A stretch of 64,000 bases of DNA, from positions 1 to 64,000 of the forward strand of contig JAITQG010000046.1 in the NCBI GenBank assembly GCA_031289015.1. The letters are read 5' to 3'. Origin of the DNA: Lactobacillaceae bacterium. Its GTDB lineage: Bacteria; Bacillota; Bacilli; Lactobacillales; Lactobacillaceae. Every line of letters begins with the position of its first letter. Within the stretch, counting starts at the first letter, position 1. The notes below the pieces were generated by a model that was not told the origin of the DNA, ran no database searches, and saw only the letters and a list, made by a program, of their open reading frames with translations. A program made the translations under genes and the position numbers. Of this stretch, positions 1 through 10,782 are shown piece by piece.

Positions 1-150
1 TAGGTATACTAGTTCGAGTAATAATACGATTCTACCTAAGACGCCGGTGGCTTTTGCCTTAATACCCTGCCGAGGAAGTGAAATTGAGTGAAAACTCTCT
101 TTGAGCCCTCGGTACACTATGTATCGAGGGTTCTTAGTTAGGATCAAATT
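1..150 (+). promoter_or_regulatory. Ribosomal protein L10 leader (rplJL autoregulatory leader)
   Basis: Position directly upstream of rplJ; 'acgccggtggcttttgccttaataccctgccgagg' followed by a CCTCGG...CGAGGG hairpin resembles L10 leaders of Firmicutes. 5' end may lie outside the window. Confidence 0.75.
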
Positions 151-172
151 CTAAACAGGAGGAAACATTACC

Positions 173-667
173 ATGAGTGAAGCAAATATCGCTGTAAAGG
201 CTACAATCGTTGCTGAAGTGGCTGACAAGTTTAAGGCAGCTGCATCATCAGTTGTTGTAGACGTGCGTGGTTTGACTGTTGAACAAGCGAACGATCTTCG
301 TAAGACTTTGCGTGAAGAAGGCGTAGAGTTGAAGGTTATCAAGAACAAGATTTTGTCTCGTGCCGCTGACGCCGCTGACTTGTCTGACTTGAACGAATTG
401 TTCGTTGGTCCATCTGCTGTTGCATTTTCTAACGAAGATCCAATTGCACCATCACGGATCTTGAAGAAGTTTGCCGACAGCATTGAAGCCTTGGAAATCA
501 AGGGTGGCGTTGTCGATGGCAATATCGCATCAGTTGAAGAAATCAACAAGTATGCATCATTGCCAGACAAGGATGGTTTGTTGTCAATGTTGCTTTCAAC
601 ATTGCAAGCACCTGTCCGCAACTTTGCATATGCAGTTAAGGCTGTATCTGAAGCAAAGGAAGCCTAA
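173..667 (+). CDS. rplJ: 50S ribosomal protein L10
   Basis: [54 protein letters not shown] aggagg; followed by rplL. Confidence 0.97.
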   Translation: MSEANIAVKATIVAEVADKFKAAASSVVVDVRGLTVEQANDLRKTLREEGVELKVIKNKILSRAADAADLSDLNELFVGPSAVAFSNEDPIAPSRILKKFADSIEALEIKGGVVDGNIASVEEINKYASLPDKDGLLSMLLSTLQAPVRNFAYAVKAVSEAKEA

Positions 668-742
668 GCATCTGCTGAGGTTTGGATATCGTAACTTATG
701 GGATTTTCCCACAACACTTAAAATAATAGGAGATTAATTATC

Positions 743-1108
743 ATGGCTTTTGATAAGGATTCAATCATCGCTTCATTGAAGGAAGCAACTATCATGGATT
801 TGGCTGACTTGGTTTCAGCTATCGAAGAAGAATTCGGTGTTTCAGCCGCTGCCCCTGTTGCAGCTGCTGGTGCCGGTGCTGCTGCTGCAGACGCCAAGAC
901 TGAATTCGACGTTGAATTGACTCAAGTTGGTTCAGCTAAGGTTCAAGTTATCAAGGCAGTTCGCGAAGTTACTGCTTTGGGCTTGAAGGAAGCTAAGGAC
1001 TTGGTTGATAACGCACCATCAATCATCAAGGACGGTTTGTCAGAAGACGAAGCTAACGAATTGAAGGCTAAGTTGGAAGAAGCTGGAGCATCAGTTACTA
1101 TCAAGTAA
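743..1108 (+). CDS. rplL: 50S ribosomal protein L7/L12
   Basis: [43 protein letters not shown] and C-terminal [24 protein letters not shown]. Confidence 0.98.
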   Translation: MAFDKDSIIASLKEATIMDLADLVSAIEEEFGVSAAAPVAAAGAGAAAADAKTEFDVELTQVGSAKVQVIKAVREVTALGLKEAKDLVDNAPSIIKDGLSEDEANELKAKLEEAGASVTIK

Positions 1109-1123
1109 TTTCGATGTAATAGC

Positions 1124-1165
1124 AAAAACACGCTGTGACTCATCTGAGTCACAGCGTGTTTTTTT
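1124..1165 (+). terminator. Rho-independent terminator after rplL
   Basis: aacacgctgtgactc-atct-gagtcacagcgtgttttttt. Confidence 0.9.
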
Positions 1166-1300
1166 GTGGGGCTAAACTTGCCTTTGAAGAATACTCCTAC
1201 AAAGATTAAAATATAACTATACATAGTTGCGTTGTTGTTTAACAGTATCTATGCGAATAAGGTATGGGCTGCTAAGGAAGCTGATCAAGGGTGATAAGAA

Positions 1301-2476
1301 ATGTATAAACGGATTTTTGGCATTGTGTTAGATTCAATTGGCATTGGGGCTGCACCAGACGCAGAAAAGTATGGTGATAGCGGTTCTGATACATTAGGGC
1401 ATATTGGTGAATCCTATCAAGGAAATTGGGCTTTACCTAATTTGCAAAAACTTGGTTTAGGTAATATTCGCCCAGAAAATCAGATTCAAGGTGTTGAGCC
1501 GGTGGATACGCCAATTGGTTATTATGGAAAAATGACCGAGCAATCGGAGGGCAAGGATAGTATGGATGGGCACTGGGAGATGATGGGATTACCTGTTAAA
1601 TTTCCATTAGCCACATATCCCAACGGCTTTCCCAAAGCTTTGTTAGATAAGATTGCCGCATTTGCTGGGCGCAAAGTGTTGGGTTTCGGTCCATATTCGG
1701 GTACGCAAGTCATTTATGAGCATGGTGAAGAAGCGCTGACAGCAAAAGCGCTCATCGTTTATACATCTGGTGATTCGGTGATGCAAATTGCGGCCCATGA
1801 GGGAGTGGTGGCACTAGAAGAATTGTATACAATCTGTAAATTTGCGCGTTCTTTGCTAAATGAAGCGCCAAATTTAGTTGGGCGGGTTATTGCGCGTCCG
1901 TTCTTTGGTGACAATAAGGAAAACTTTGTACGCACATCCAATCGGCATGATTTTGCTTTAGCGCCAACTGGGACTACGGATTTAGTCATATTAAACGAAG
2001 CAGGAATTGATGTAATTGGGATTGGTAAAATTAATGATATCTTCTCTAGTCAAGGGATTATTAAGGGTTATCATAATAATTCAAATGCAGATGGGATGGA
2101 TCACCTGGATGAAGTAATGAAAGATGACTTCACGGGCTTTGCGTTTATCAATCTGGTTGATTTTGACACGCTCTATGGCCACCGTCGAGATCCTAAAGGT
2201 ATGGGGAAAGAATTAATGGCGTTTGATGAGCGCTTGGGACAAGTTCTTAAGGCTATGCAACCAGACGATTTACTACTAATCACGGCTGATCATGGGAATG
2301 ACCCAGGCTTTAAAGGGTCTGACCATACGCGTGAACAAACCCCAGTCTTGATGTATTCACCAAGTATGAAGCGTGGTGGATCGCTTGGCATCCGGGATAC
2401 TTTTGCTGATTTTGGCGAAACAGTCTTAGATAATTTTGGATTAAAATCTGGTAACGGGAAAAGTTTTTTGAAGTGA
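1301..2476 (+). CDS. deoB: Phosphopentomutase
   Basis: [60 protein letters not shown]. Confidence 0.96.
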   Translation: MYKRIFGIVLDSIGIGAAPDAEKYGDSGSDTLGHIGESYQGNWALPNLQKLGLGNIRPENQIQGVEPVDTPIGYYGKMTEQSEGKDSMDGHWEMMGLPVKFPLATYPNGFPKALLDKIAAFAGRKVLGFGPYSGTQVIYEHGEEALTAKALIVYTSGDSVMQIAAHEGVVALEELYTICKFARSLLNEAPNLVGRVIARPFFGDNKENFVRTSNRHDFALAPTGTTDLVILNEAGIDVIGIGKINDIFSSQGIIKGYHNNSNADGMDHLDEVMKDDFTGFAFINLVDFDTLYGHRRDPKGMGKELMAFDERLGQVLKAMQPDDLLLITADHGNDPGFKGSDHTREQTPVLMYSPSMKRGGSLGIRDTFADFGETVLDNFGLKSGNGKSFLK

Positions 2477-2503
2477 TTTAAAAACTTTTAATTGCAGTAA
2501 TAG

Positions 2504-2549
2504 CAAAAAACACGATGTGCCTCAATTGAGTCTACATCGTGTTTTTTTA
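2504..2549 (+). terminator. Rho-independent terminator after deoB
   Basis: aaaaaacacgatgt...acatcgtgttttttt. Confidence 0.85.
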
Positions 2550-2558
2550 GTGTTTAAA

Positions 2559-2900
2559 TTAATGTTTAAAACTTCGTAGCAAAATGGTGAAAGAGCTACT
2601 GAACAGGGCGATTAAAATCCCATAGAAGATGTAGTTGCCTAAATTTGCATGTGCTGATTCTTGAATTTCAGCTGCGTCGGTGGGCGTCGAGAAAACAACT
2701 TCGCGACTATCAGAAATGAAACGATCACTATATTGACTATCGATTTCGTTGTCCGATGGGGTCAACGCCTGACTAGAAACGGTTGGTTCACTTGAGCTTG
2801 AAGCTGTGGTGGCAGAAAATAAGAAAGGCGTCAAAAACAAACTAAGACAAATTACGATTAAACTCATTGCTAAAATTAATTTTTTCAATTTTGCCACCAC
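2559..2900 (-). CDS. Small membrane protein, unknown function (N-terminal signal/TM, C-terminal TM)
   Basis: 113-aa ORF with hydrophobic N-terminus (LILAMSLIVICLSLFLTPFLF) and C-terminal TM (YIFYGILIALFSSSFTILLRSF); RBS aggaaaggtgg on minus strand. Confidence 0.65.
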   Translation of the reverse strand: MVAKLKKLILAMSLIVICLSLFLTPFLFSATTASSSSEPTVSSQALTPSDNEIDSQYSDRFISDSREVVFSTPTDAAEIQESAHANLGNYIFYGILIALFSSSFTILLRSFKH

Positions 2901-3138
2901 CTTTCCTAATTATTATCTACTTCTATCATAAAAGATAAACTTGCTAATTTATACGCAATTAGATTAAGCAAGTGAGTAAATTAAATGACTCTATGAGCAA
3001 AATCCAGGACCTGGGAGGCGCCTGTGTTGCAAACTAACATGTTTACATAATCTTTACAAGCTATCTACCGTAGTTATACATAAACTATTTATAATAGTAT
3101 TCAGATAGAAGAACTGTTCAAACTTGAGGAGCAATATT

Positions 3139-6100
3139 ATGATGAATTCAAAAAACATGAAAAAGATGATGGCGGCGTCGTTGATTGGGATTACTTTGTC
3201 AGCAACTTTGGCGCCGAGTATGGTGGTTTTAGCTGATGGAGCGACTAAACTTACAGCTGGGCATGTGACGAGTGATGTAATTGAAAATGGCGATGAGACA
3301 CCAGCCGCCGATGACACAAAACCAACTGTAGATACTGCCAAGGCTGCCAAGTACAATTGGGGTGAGGATTTGAAGCCTGCAGTTGGCTTACGTGACCCTA
3401 AAAGTTTTTCGTTGGGAGATAGTCTATACTTTGGAACCACGAAGCATCAATGGAATAGCCATGATACAAATCCTGATGCAATTGAGGAGCAATCGCGACC
3501 AATTTTGTGGGATGTGATCAACGATAAAGATGGTGTGTATACGTTGATGAGCCACTACGCTTTGGTGGATGGCGTGGAATATGACGCTAAGACAGCTAAG
3601 TTTGCAGATAGTAATCTGAACACGACTTTAAAAAGTATTAATGACCAAGCTTTTTCAGGTGTTGAGGCTAATGAGTTAGTTAGCTCAGCGGTACATTCAC
3701 GGCAACTGACAGAAGCTTATTCAGGTGAGTCAAGTGTTGTTGGTGACGATAAGCAACCTAAGTGGTCGAGTGATTGGAATACGAAGACGCAAGCAACCTA
3801 CATGTACCTGCCAGAAATGTTAGATCACACAGACCAGTCTGATCGTGTCAACCTTGGACCAACAGCTGATCAAAAGGTAGAAGCTTCATTGGAGAGCCCA
3901 CTCTTTGCGTATGCAGGCGTTAAAGGCGAAACGAATGGCGAACGTGCAATTTGGACCCGGACACCCTTTTCAGCTTATGTTTCAAATAGCAAGGTGACTT
4001 CAATTCCAGGTGAAGCCATGCGGATAACGAATAAGGCCGGGGTCGTTAGTGATGTCAAAGCCAAGGCGGGGATTCGACCAATTATTCAATTGAAGAAAGC
4101 GGATTTGCTGGATTTGGCACCAATCAAACCTACAAATAATGCAAGCGATAGCGATGTTGTATCCGATGCCGACGCTGGAAACTGGCGTGAATGGTCATAT
4201 GCTCAAAACAAAAACCAACACGAAAATTATGAAGCGACGGTGGTTGACGCCAAGAGTCCAAAATCAGTTGTGACGGGGAATGACCAACTGCTAAAGGACG
4301 ATGAAAAACTGAGTGGATCAAACGGCAAAAAAGTTACTTTGAAGGCAACTGTGCCAATGCTTGGTCGTGTCGCCTATAAGTTGGTTGACGCACAGACTGG
4401 TAAGTTGGTCAGTCGCGGGCGCTCGAACATGAATAATCGCAGCGATGAACAAACTGTCCAACTTACTTTGCCAAGCGAATTACCTGCTGCAAAGTATTAT
4501 CAAGCGTATGTCTGGACTGAGATTGGTAACGATCATGGCGTTGTTACGACGACGCACAAAGCTAGTGAACCAATTATCTTTGATTACAAAGCTGAAAAGG
4601 ATGCCGAACCAGTTGTGCCAGCACCCAAACAAGATGATTATGATGGCCAAATGGAAGTGTCAAACTTAAAAGCTGACTCAAAGCCAGTTAAAGCGATTTA
4701 TGATGCATCTAACTATATTGCTTTTGATGTGCAATTGTTTGATAGTGAACATCATGCGTTGGCTTCAGGTACGTTCAATAACTACGCCAAGGAACCAAAT
4801 ACATTTTCAGCCTTGCTCGTCAAAAACCTGAAACAAGTTAATCAAGTGGCGACGGTCGATGAAAAAGACACTTCAAAATTACATGTTGATTTACGAAATA
4901 TTGAAATTGAGCCTGGGGTAAAAAATATTACCTTAACGCTCCCAGCAGCGTTGAATCATTTCAACAAACTATTTGAAATTCAGATTCCAGTGCAACAACT
5001 AAATGTGAAGTTTGCCGGTGACAACACGCGCAATGTGGCGTATACCGAGGATGCAAAAATCAAGGGGTTGATGCATTATCAAACTGAAATCAATGTCGGT
5101 AAGCAATTGTCTGAGGAATTAGCGCATAATCCCAGCCAATACCTTAGTTTTGATGGTGCGTTTGCTGATGCTAAAATCGACGCTGCCACAGCCACTGAAG
5201 TCGGTGGTCACGGTGTTTTGAACTTGAAATTTAGCAAAGGGGCGAATTTTAGATACAACACTAGTAACTCAAACGAAGGCAACATAGTATTTGCTGAAAG
5301 TTCACTTTGCTATGACGATAAAGAACGGAACAACAAAAAGTTTAAATTGCCCATCACGGATACTTACCACCCACGCGTGCAATGGGGGCAAGGCCTTGAA
5401 ACAACCCCTAGTGGCGTGGGATCAAATGATTATGCAAACAATACTGATGTTAAAGTAAATGGGTTTAATATTGCGCGCTTTACGACATACGATACTGTGC
5501 AAGCGTTTTGTCGATATGAAAAAGAAGTGATTTACGGTAGCAATGGTGAATTGATGCGTTTCCGTAAGGGTTTGACAGGCTTCTTCCCGCTTCTTGATGT
5601 TGCATTTGGCTTGCTAGATGCATCAGGGCTGTTCCGCAAGCCCCAACAAGACTTGCGCGTTGACCCGGTAATTGAAAAGTTGAAGACAGTTGAGCGTAAG
5701 TTGGATATGATTTCAGATCAAATTGCCTCATTTGCCGCGGTTGGCCATGACTTTGAAGATGCGGGTGAAAAAACGATTATCCGCGACTTCAAGGCCCAAA
5801 TGGATTCATTTAATGAAGTTAATGCCGCTTCGAGTGAAACGGCAAACACATTGGGGGATGGCCTACAAGTTACGCGCTTGCTGAATTTAGTTTTGAGTGA
5901 AGCCAAAGATGGTGAAATCAAAGCGACCGATATTCCAAGCGAACTGCAGCGCTTTGTAGACGAACGCAACAGTCAAGTGTCAGCTGGGCAACAAATCACC
6001 ATGGAAGATATGGATTTGGCCTTTAAAAAGCTCTATCAACTAGATAAGGCGGGTTCAGTTGTCCAATCGGTTGTAGCTAGTGAAGGTGGCACTACTAATC

Positions 6101-7296
6101 GCTCATTTATGGATAAAGAATATCCTAAGTTGTTGAGTGCAGTGGCTTCGTTTAAAGACTTTGATAATAATCACATGACGAGCGTGAAGGCTGGGTCTGA
6201 TAGCAATATCTTTGACCTGTTTGATCAATATATGACGAAAAAATATGATTTCAACAACGAAACCTTTGCTGAACGGGCCGACTTCTACGAGAGTGTTGGC
6301 ACGCAAATGACCTTGTTACACTTGATGTATCAAACGGCTATTGATTATGACTATTTCACATGGGAGACCAAGAAAGAAAAGAACGAAGAAATCATTGCCA
6401 GTTTGCAAGCTGAAATCGGGGATAATCGGGCGGATTCAACGTTGGCTGTGGCCGATTGGAACAAGGCGCAATCAATCATTTTGGATGCTAAGGCCCAAAT
6501 TCAAAGCTGTACCAAGCCGATGAAGGTTGATGTGAATAACGAAACCAACGAAGATTCAAAGTTTGATGCGCTACAAACTAAGCTGGCGGCCGAAAAAGCT
6601 GGGTTAAAGGCCGAACAAGATCAGTTCAAGACGAATAATTACTTGTTCTCATACCGAATCAACAAGGGCATCAATAAGGTTGCATCAGAAGTTTCTACGA
6701 CGGAAGTATTGCACAAGCTTGATCATTCATATGGCATTGCTGAAACTGGTGAAATTACAAATGGTCAACCACAAAACACCGGTCTGTATGGTTATGGTGA
6801 CCAATGGTTGACGAATTGTGATGCGGTGGTGCCAAAGTCATTGAGCTATGATGATTTAAGCATTTTATCTGCTGCTGCGCTAACTCGTAAGCAAAACTTG
6901 TATGATGAATTGGCGACGGCTGGTGTGCAGGTTGAAAATGCACATCGCCAAGCTGAAGATATTTCAAACCGGCTTTACAATAGTACCGGGATTTACAAGC
7001 TCGCCGATACTACCAGTCGGATCTTGGCTGGTAAAGTTTCACACACTGGCCAAGTTGGGGCTAAAAATGGGCGTTCAAGTAATTGGGAATACTTTACTCA
7101 AGGTCAATTCTTAGCCCGTGAAAACGGCAGCATGCAAGAATACAAAGAACATGTCAAAATGGGCAAGTACAATGCAGGTAGTCGGTTGACACCAGCGGTC
7201 TGTGAATTGACGGTGGAAACGATTGACCAACCATATACTATGATTTTAAAGTTAGCTGACAATGCGTGGACTCCAGCGTTGCAAGCAAACAAATAA
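3139..7296 (+). CDS. Large secreted protein, unknown function (N-terminal DUF6273-like region, C-terminal helical region)
   Basis: Signal peptide MMNSKNMKKMMAASLIGITLSATLAPSMVVLADG; tracked start 3124 is a TTG overlapping the SD, ATG 3139 preferred; no LPXTG motif. Confidence 0.8.
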   Translation: MMNSKNMKKMMAASLIGITLSATLAPSMVVLADGATKLTAGHVTSDVIENGDETPAADDTKPTVDTAKAAKYNWGEDLKPAVGLRDPKSFSLGDSLYFGTTKHQWNSHDTNPDAIEEQSRPILWDVINDKDGVYTLMSHYALVDGVEYDAKTAKFADSNLNTTLKSINDQAFSGVEANELVSSAVHSRQLTEAYSGESSVVGDDKQPKWSSDWNTKTQATYMYLPEMLDHTDQSDRVNLGPTADQKVEASLESPLFAYAGVKGETNGERAIWTRTPFSAYVSNSKVTSIPGEAMRITNKAGVVSDVKAKAGIRPIIQLKKADLLDLAPIKPTNNASDSDVVSDADAGNWREWSYAQNKNQHENYEATVVDAKSPKSVVTGNDQLLKDDEKLSGSNGKKVTLKATVPMLGRVAYKLVDAQTGKLVSRGRSNMNNRSDEQTVQLTLPSELPAAKYYQAYVWTEIGNDHGVVTTTHKASEPIIFDYKAEKDAEPVVPAPKQDDYDGQMEVSNLKADSKPVKAIYDASNYIAFDVQLFDSEHHALASGTFNNYAKEPNTFSALLVKNLKQVNQVATVDEKDTSKLHVDLRNIEIEPGVKNITLTLPAALNHFNKLFEIQIPVQQLNVKFAGDNTRNVAYTEDAKIKGLMHYQTEINVGKQLSEELAHNPSQYLSFDGAFADAKIDAATATEVGGHGVLNLKFSKGANFRYNTSNSNEGNIVFAESSLCYDDKERNNKKFKLPITDTYHPRVQWGQGLETTPSGVGSNDYANNTDVKVNGFNIARFTTYDTVQAFCRYEKEVIYGSNGELMRFRKGLTGFFPLLDVAFGLLDASGLFRKPQQDLRVDPVIEKLKTVERKLDMISDQIASFAAVGHDFEDAGEKTIIRDFKAQMDSFNEVNAASSETANTLGDGLQVTRLLNLVLSEAKDGEIKATDIPSELQRFVDERNSQVSAGQQITMEDMDLAFKKLYQLDKAGSVVQSVVASEGGTTNRSFMDKEYPKLLSAVASFKDFDNNHMTSVKAGSDSNIFDLFDQYMTKKYDFNNETFAERADFYESVGTQMTLLHLMYQTAIDYDYFTWETKKEKNEEIIASLQAEIGDNRADSTLAVADWNKAQSIILDAKAQIQSCTKPMKVDVNNETNEDSKFDALQTKLAAEKAGLKAEQDQFKTNNYLFSYRINKGINKVASEVSTTEVLHKLDHSYGIAETGEITNGQPQNTGLYGYGDQWLTNCDAVVPKSLSYDDLSILSAAALTRKQNLYDELATAGVQVENAHRQAEDISNRLYNSTGIYKLADTTSRILAGKVSHTGQVGAKNGRSSNWEYFTQGQFLARENGSMQEYKEHVKMGKYNAGSRLTPAVCELTVETIDQPYTMILKLADNAWTPALQANK

Positions 7297-7312
7297 GTGC
7301 TACAAAAGACGC

Positions 7313-7335
7313 AAGGTGACTTGGGTCTTTTTTTG
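7313..7335 (+). terminator. Possible short terminator after the large secreted protein gene
   Basis: aaaagac gcaaggtgacttgg gtcttttttt. Confidence 0.5.
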
Positions 7336-7441
7336 TTAGGTAACTTGACACATAATCCTGGCTTTACTTATTAATACAGAGTATACTTACCTAGTATTAA
7401 GAGAAAAAACATGAGCATAGCAGAAAATAAGAGGAACCATA

Positions 7442-9397
7442 ATGGCAATTATTTCATTGAAAGCGATTCACAAATCATACTTTTTGGGTAAGGAAGAATT
7501 TCCGGTCTTAAAAGGCATTGATTTGGAATTTGAATTAGGCGAATTCGTCTCAATTCTAGGCGAGTCCGGTGGTGGTAAGTCAACGTTGATGAACATCATT
7601 GGGGGTCTCGACCGTAATTTTGAAGGTGAAGTTACCGTTGATGGCGAAGTTTTGGATCACAAAAAAGAAAAGAAGTTGGATGCCTATCGTCGTGGGACGG
7701 TTGGGTATATTTATCAAGCGTACAATTTGATTTCACATTTGACGGTCTTGGATAATGTGTTGGTTGCGTTGGACATGACTGAGCTTTCAAGTAAGGAACG
7801 CACGCAACGCGCCTTGGATTTGTTGGCTTCAGTTGGATTGTCGGATCAAGTCAAAAAGCACCCTAACCAACTGTCTGGTGGGCAAAAGCAGCGGGTTGCG
7901 ATTGCACGGGCCTTGGCATCAGATCCCCAAATCATCATTGCCGACGAACCAACTGGGGCTTTGGATGCGCAAAATACCGACGAAGTATTGGCGATTTTGC
8001 AAAAGATTGCCGAAGATGGCAAGTTAGTCATTGCTGTGACGCATTCACAAGATGTCGCTAATCACGGGACGCGGATTGTGCATTTGGCGGATGGAAAAAT
8101 TGATGGCGACGAACGTATTAAGCCAGCCTATGCAGTGCCAACCAATACGACGCGCTTGGGTTCACGGCCCATGTCGACCTTTGCTAGCTACCGCAATGCC
8201 TTTAAGCACCTGACGTATAATTTTTGGCGTAATTCGCTGATTATGTTGGGGACAGCGATTGGGATTTTTGCCGTCTTGCTCTTTAGTGGGTTGGGTAACG
8301 GTATTCAAGGGTATATCCAAAAGACCGTTAATGACATGGTCAATCCCAATTCCATCACGGTGATGAAGCGGACCGGTAAGGAAACTGGGATTGCCGGAGC
8401 AGCTGCTGCAGGTCGAAGTAATGTCACTTTTACCGCTGAGCAAGTCGCACGCATTAAGAAGGTTAGTCACATCAAGAAAGTTGAACCTGGCTTTGCAGAA
8501 CAAAATGTGATGTTGACCATTGATGGGCAAAACTACACATTGCAACAAGCGCAAACTTACACGTCAGCCTTCACTGATTCGAGTTTTAAGGTCGGTAAGA
8601 AGCCGGGTGCTAATGAGATTGTCTTGGATAAAAAGACGGTCGCTCAAAAGTGGAATAAGACGGCTTGGAAGACCTTGGTTGGTAAGAAAGTCAATGTCGT
8701 TTATATGGCGCTGGGAGCTGATGGTAAGCCAGTACAGATTAGCCAAGAGCTGACGGTATCTGGAATCACTGATAGCAGCACCCAAATGAATTTAATGAAT
8801 TATCAAACGACTAAGGCTGCTTTAAAAGCCAATGGCGCAAGCACTGGGGCAACTTATGTGAGCGCTCTAGCTGATAGCCCTAAGAACGTAAAGGCCACCG
8901 CTAAGAAGATTAACGCTATCAAGGTGGATGGCAAGAAAATTTATAATTCAATTACCGTTGGCGATATCTTGAAGACGATTAACACGATTGTTGATTTGGC
9001 GACCAACGTCTTGGCTGCGATTGCCGCAATTTCATTGGTGGTTTCAGCTTTGATGATTATCGTATCAATGTACATGTCAGTTTCTGAGCGTGTCAAAGAA
9101 ATCGGCATCTTGCGGGCTTTGGGCGAATCAAAGCGTGACATTCGCCAATTGTTCACCTCAGAATCACTATTTATCGGTTTGTTCTCAGCCTTGTTGGCCT
9201 TGGTTTTGGCGTATGGTATCGGCGCCGTCTTAAATCAAGCCTTGTACAAGATTGCAAAGTACAACATGATTCAAATTTCGCTGGGCAATATCATCTTTGC
9301 CTTCGTGGTAGCGTTGATAATTTCATTCTTGGCCGCATTGTTACCAGCGCGCCGAGCTTCAAAGTTAAACCCAATCGATGCGTTGTCAGCCGATTAA
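7442..9397 (+). CDS. MacB-like ABC transporter, fused ATP-binding and permease
   Basis: Walker A GESGGGKST, signature LSGGQKQR, Walker B IIIADEPTGALD; C-terminal MacB/FtsX-type permease. Confidence 0.93.
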   Translation: MAIISLKAIHKSYFLGKEEFPVLKGIDLEFELGEFVSILGESGGGKSTLMNIIGGLDRNFEGEVTVDGEVLDHKKEKKLDAYRRGTVGYIYQAYNLISHLTVLDNVLVALDMTELSSKERTQRALDLLASVGLSDQVKKHPNQLSGGQKQRVAIARALASDPQIIIADEPTGALDAQNTDEVLAILQKIAEDGKLVIAVTHSQDVANHGTRIVHLADGKIDGDERIKPAYAVPTNTTRLGSRPMSTFASYRNAFKHLTYNFWRNSLIMLGTAIGIFAVLLFSGLGNGIQGYIQKTVNDMVNPNSITVMKRTGKETGIAGAAAAGRSNVTFTAEQVARIKKVSHIKKVEPGFAEQNVMLTIDGQNYTLQQAQTYTSAFTDSSFKVGKKPGANEIVLDKKTVAQKWNKTAWKTLVGKKVNVVYMALGADGKPVQISQELTVSGITDSSTQMNLMNYQTTKAALKANGASTGATYVSALADSPKNVKATAKKINAIKVDGKKIYNSITVGDILKTINTIVDLATNVLAAIAAISLVVSALMIIVSMYMSVSERVKEIGILRALGESKRDIRQLFTSESLFIGLFSALLALVLAYGIGAVLNQALYKIAKYNMIQISLGNIIFAFVVALIISFLAALLPARRASKLNPIDALSAD

Positions 9398-9415
9398 ACT
9401 GGATAAAAGTTAACG

Positions 9416-9444
9416 ACACATTCAGTCAAATGAATGTGTTTTTT
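9416..9444 (+). terminator. Rho-independent terminator after the MacB-like ABC gene
   Basis: acacattcagtcaaatgaatgtgtttttt; contains the tracked start (9430) of the next ORF. Confidence 0.8.
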
Positions 9445-9453
9445 CGTGGTAAT

Positions 9454-10656
9454 ATGGAAAGTAGGCTTCGTCAAAATAATATAGAAATCAGAATGAAAAT
9501 GAATGAAATTTTAAAGGAACAATTTTTGGTCAACAATCTGTCCGCCGATCAGAATCGCATCATAGCGGAAATGAATGCATATATTGGGCAAAGTATTCAA
9601 ACCAACGCACATGCCGTAGCGGTTATTGAAGGGGCAGCGGGGACTGGAAAATCAGTTGTGCTGATGGAATTGGTCCAACAATATTTAGCTGACAAGCGCT
9701 ATAAAACTGCGCTCGTGGTCAATCATCCGGAGCTGTTTAAAGCGTATCGCGATATGGCAGTTGATATGCCCGGGATTAATCCAAAACATATCAGCCGGCC
9801 CACGCCATTGATTAATGAAGCACAAAAGAATCATCAACAATATGATGTTGTCTTTGTTGATGAAGCCCATTTATTGCTGTCAAAGCCTGAACCATACGCG
9901 CACTATCGCGGTGAAAACCAATTAACTGATTTGATGAACCTCGCTAAAGTGGTCGTGGTGGTCTATGACTTTGCACAAGTGTTTCAATCAAAAATGTATT
10001 GGTCAAAGCAATTGTTGCAAAAAACGATTGGGCAACACCCGTCAAAACATTTTGACATGAATTTTCAATATCGGATGATTACGAGTGAAGAACAAGTCGC
10101 TTGGATGGATGCCCTGACTGCTCAACAGCCCATGCAGCCGTTTCCAACCAATAGTGAATTTGAATACAAGGTGTTTGAAACTGCGGGTGAGTTGTATGAC
10201 CAGATCAAACAGCAAAATAAAGCCGTTGGATTAAGCCGTGTTGTAGCGACATCTGGTTTTCCGCGAATTGACGGGCGGCATAATGTGGAGATGGATTCAT
10301 TTTCTTTGCCATGGGATGAATGGGATCCCCAACGCATGCACTGGGCTAAACGCGAGTCATCGATCACCCAAGTTGGCACGATTTATACCTTGCAGGGCTT
10401 TGATTTGAATTATGTGGGGATGATTATTGGCCCCTCGTTTGGCTATGACGCCAAGACTGATTCGATGACGATTATGCCTGAAAAATATTCGCATAAAGAA
10501 ATTTTCAAAAAGCGCAAAGACATTAACTTCACAGAAGCGGAATACAAAGCGTTTATTGCTAATGTATTGAATGTCTTGATGAAACGCGGTAAGTACGGCT
10601 TATATTTGACAGCCTATGATGATGCATTGCGGGCGCGGTTACGGGAATTAAACTAA
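9454..10656 (+). CDS. DUF2075 (Schlafen-type P-loop) ATP-binding protein
   Basis: VIEGAAGTGKSVVLMELVQQYL, VVFVDEAHLLLS, QVGTIYTLQGFDLNYVGMIIGPSF typical of DUF2075; start uncertain (9454 or 9493) because 9430 is inside a terminator. Confidence 0.85.
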   Translation: MESRLRQNNIEIRMKMNEILKEQFLVNNLSADQNRIIAEMNAYIGQSIQTNAHAVAVIEGAAGTGKSVVLMELVQQYLADKRYKTALVVNHPELFKAYRDMAVDMPGINPKHISRPTPLINEAQKNHQQYDVVFVDEAHLLLSKPEPYAHYRGENQLTDLMNLAKVVVVVYDFAQVFQSKMYWSKQLLQKTIGQHPSKHFDMNFQYRMITSEEQVAWMDALTAQQPMQPFPTNSEFEYKVFETAGELYDQIKQQNKAVGLSRVVATSGFPRIDGRHNVEMDSFSLPWDEWDPQRMHWAKRESSITQVGTIYTLQGFDLNYVGMIIGPSFGYDAKTDSMTIMPEKYSHKEIFKKRKDINFTEAEYKAFIANVLNVLMKRGKYGLYLTAYDDALRARLRELN

Positions 10657-10782
10657 TTAAAGCATGCCGAATGCAAATTCAGCCAATTTTTAACAAATGA
10701 GAGTAAAATAAGTCTTGAAGAGTTGGTACATAAGCAAAGTTAGGCTTTGTAAAGAAGAAAAAATAAGATTGGAGCAAAAATT

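Noticed and set aside
9430-9453. Tracked start of the DUF2075 ORF
   Set aside because: Lies inside the hairpin/T-tract terminator of the preceding ABC gene, so a downstream start is more likely.
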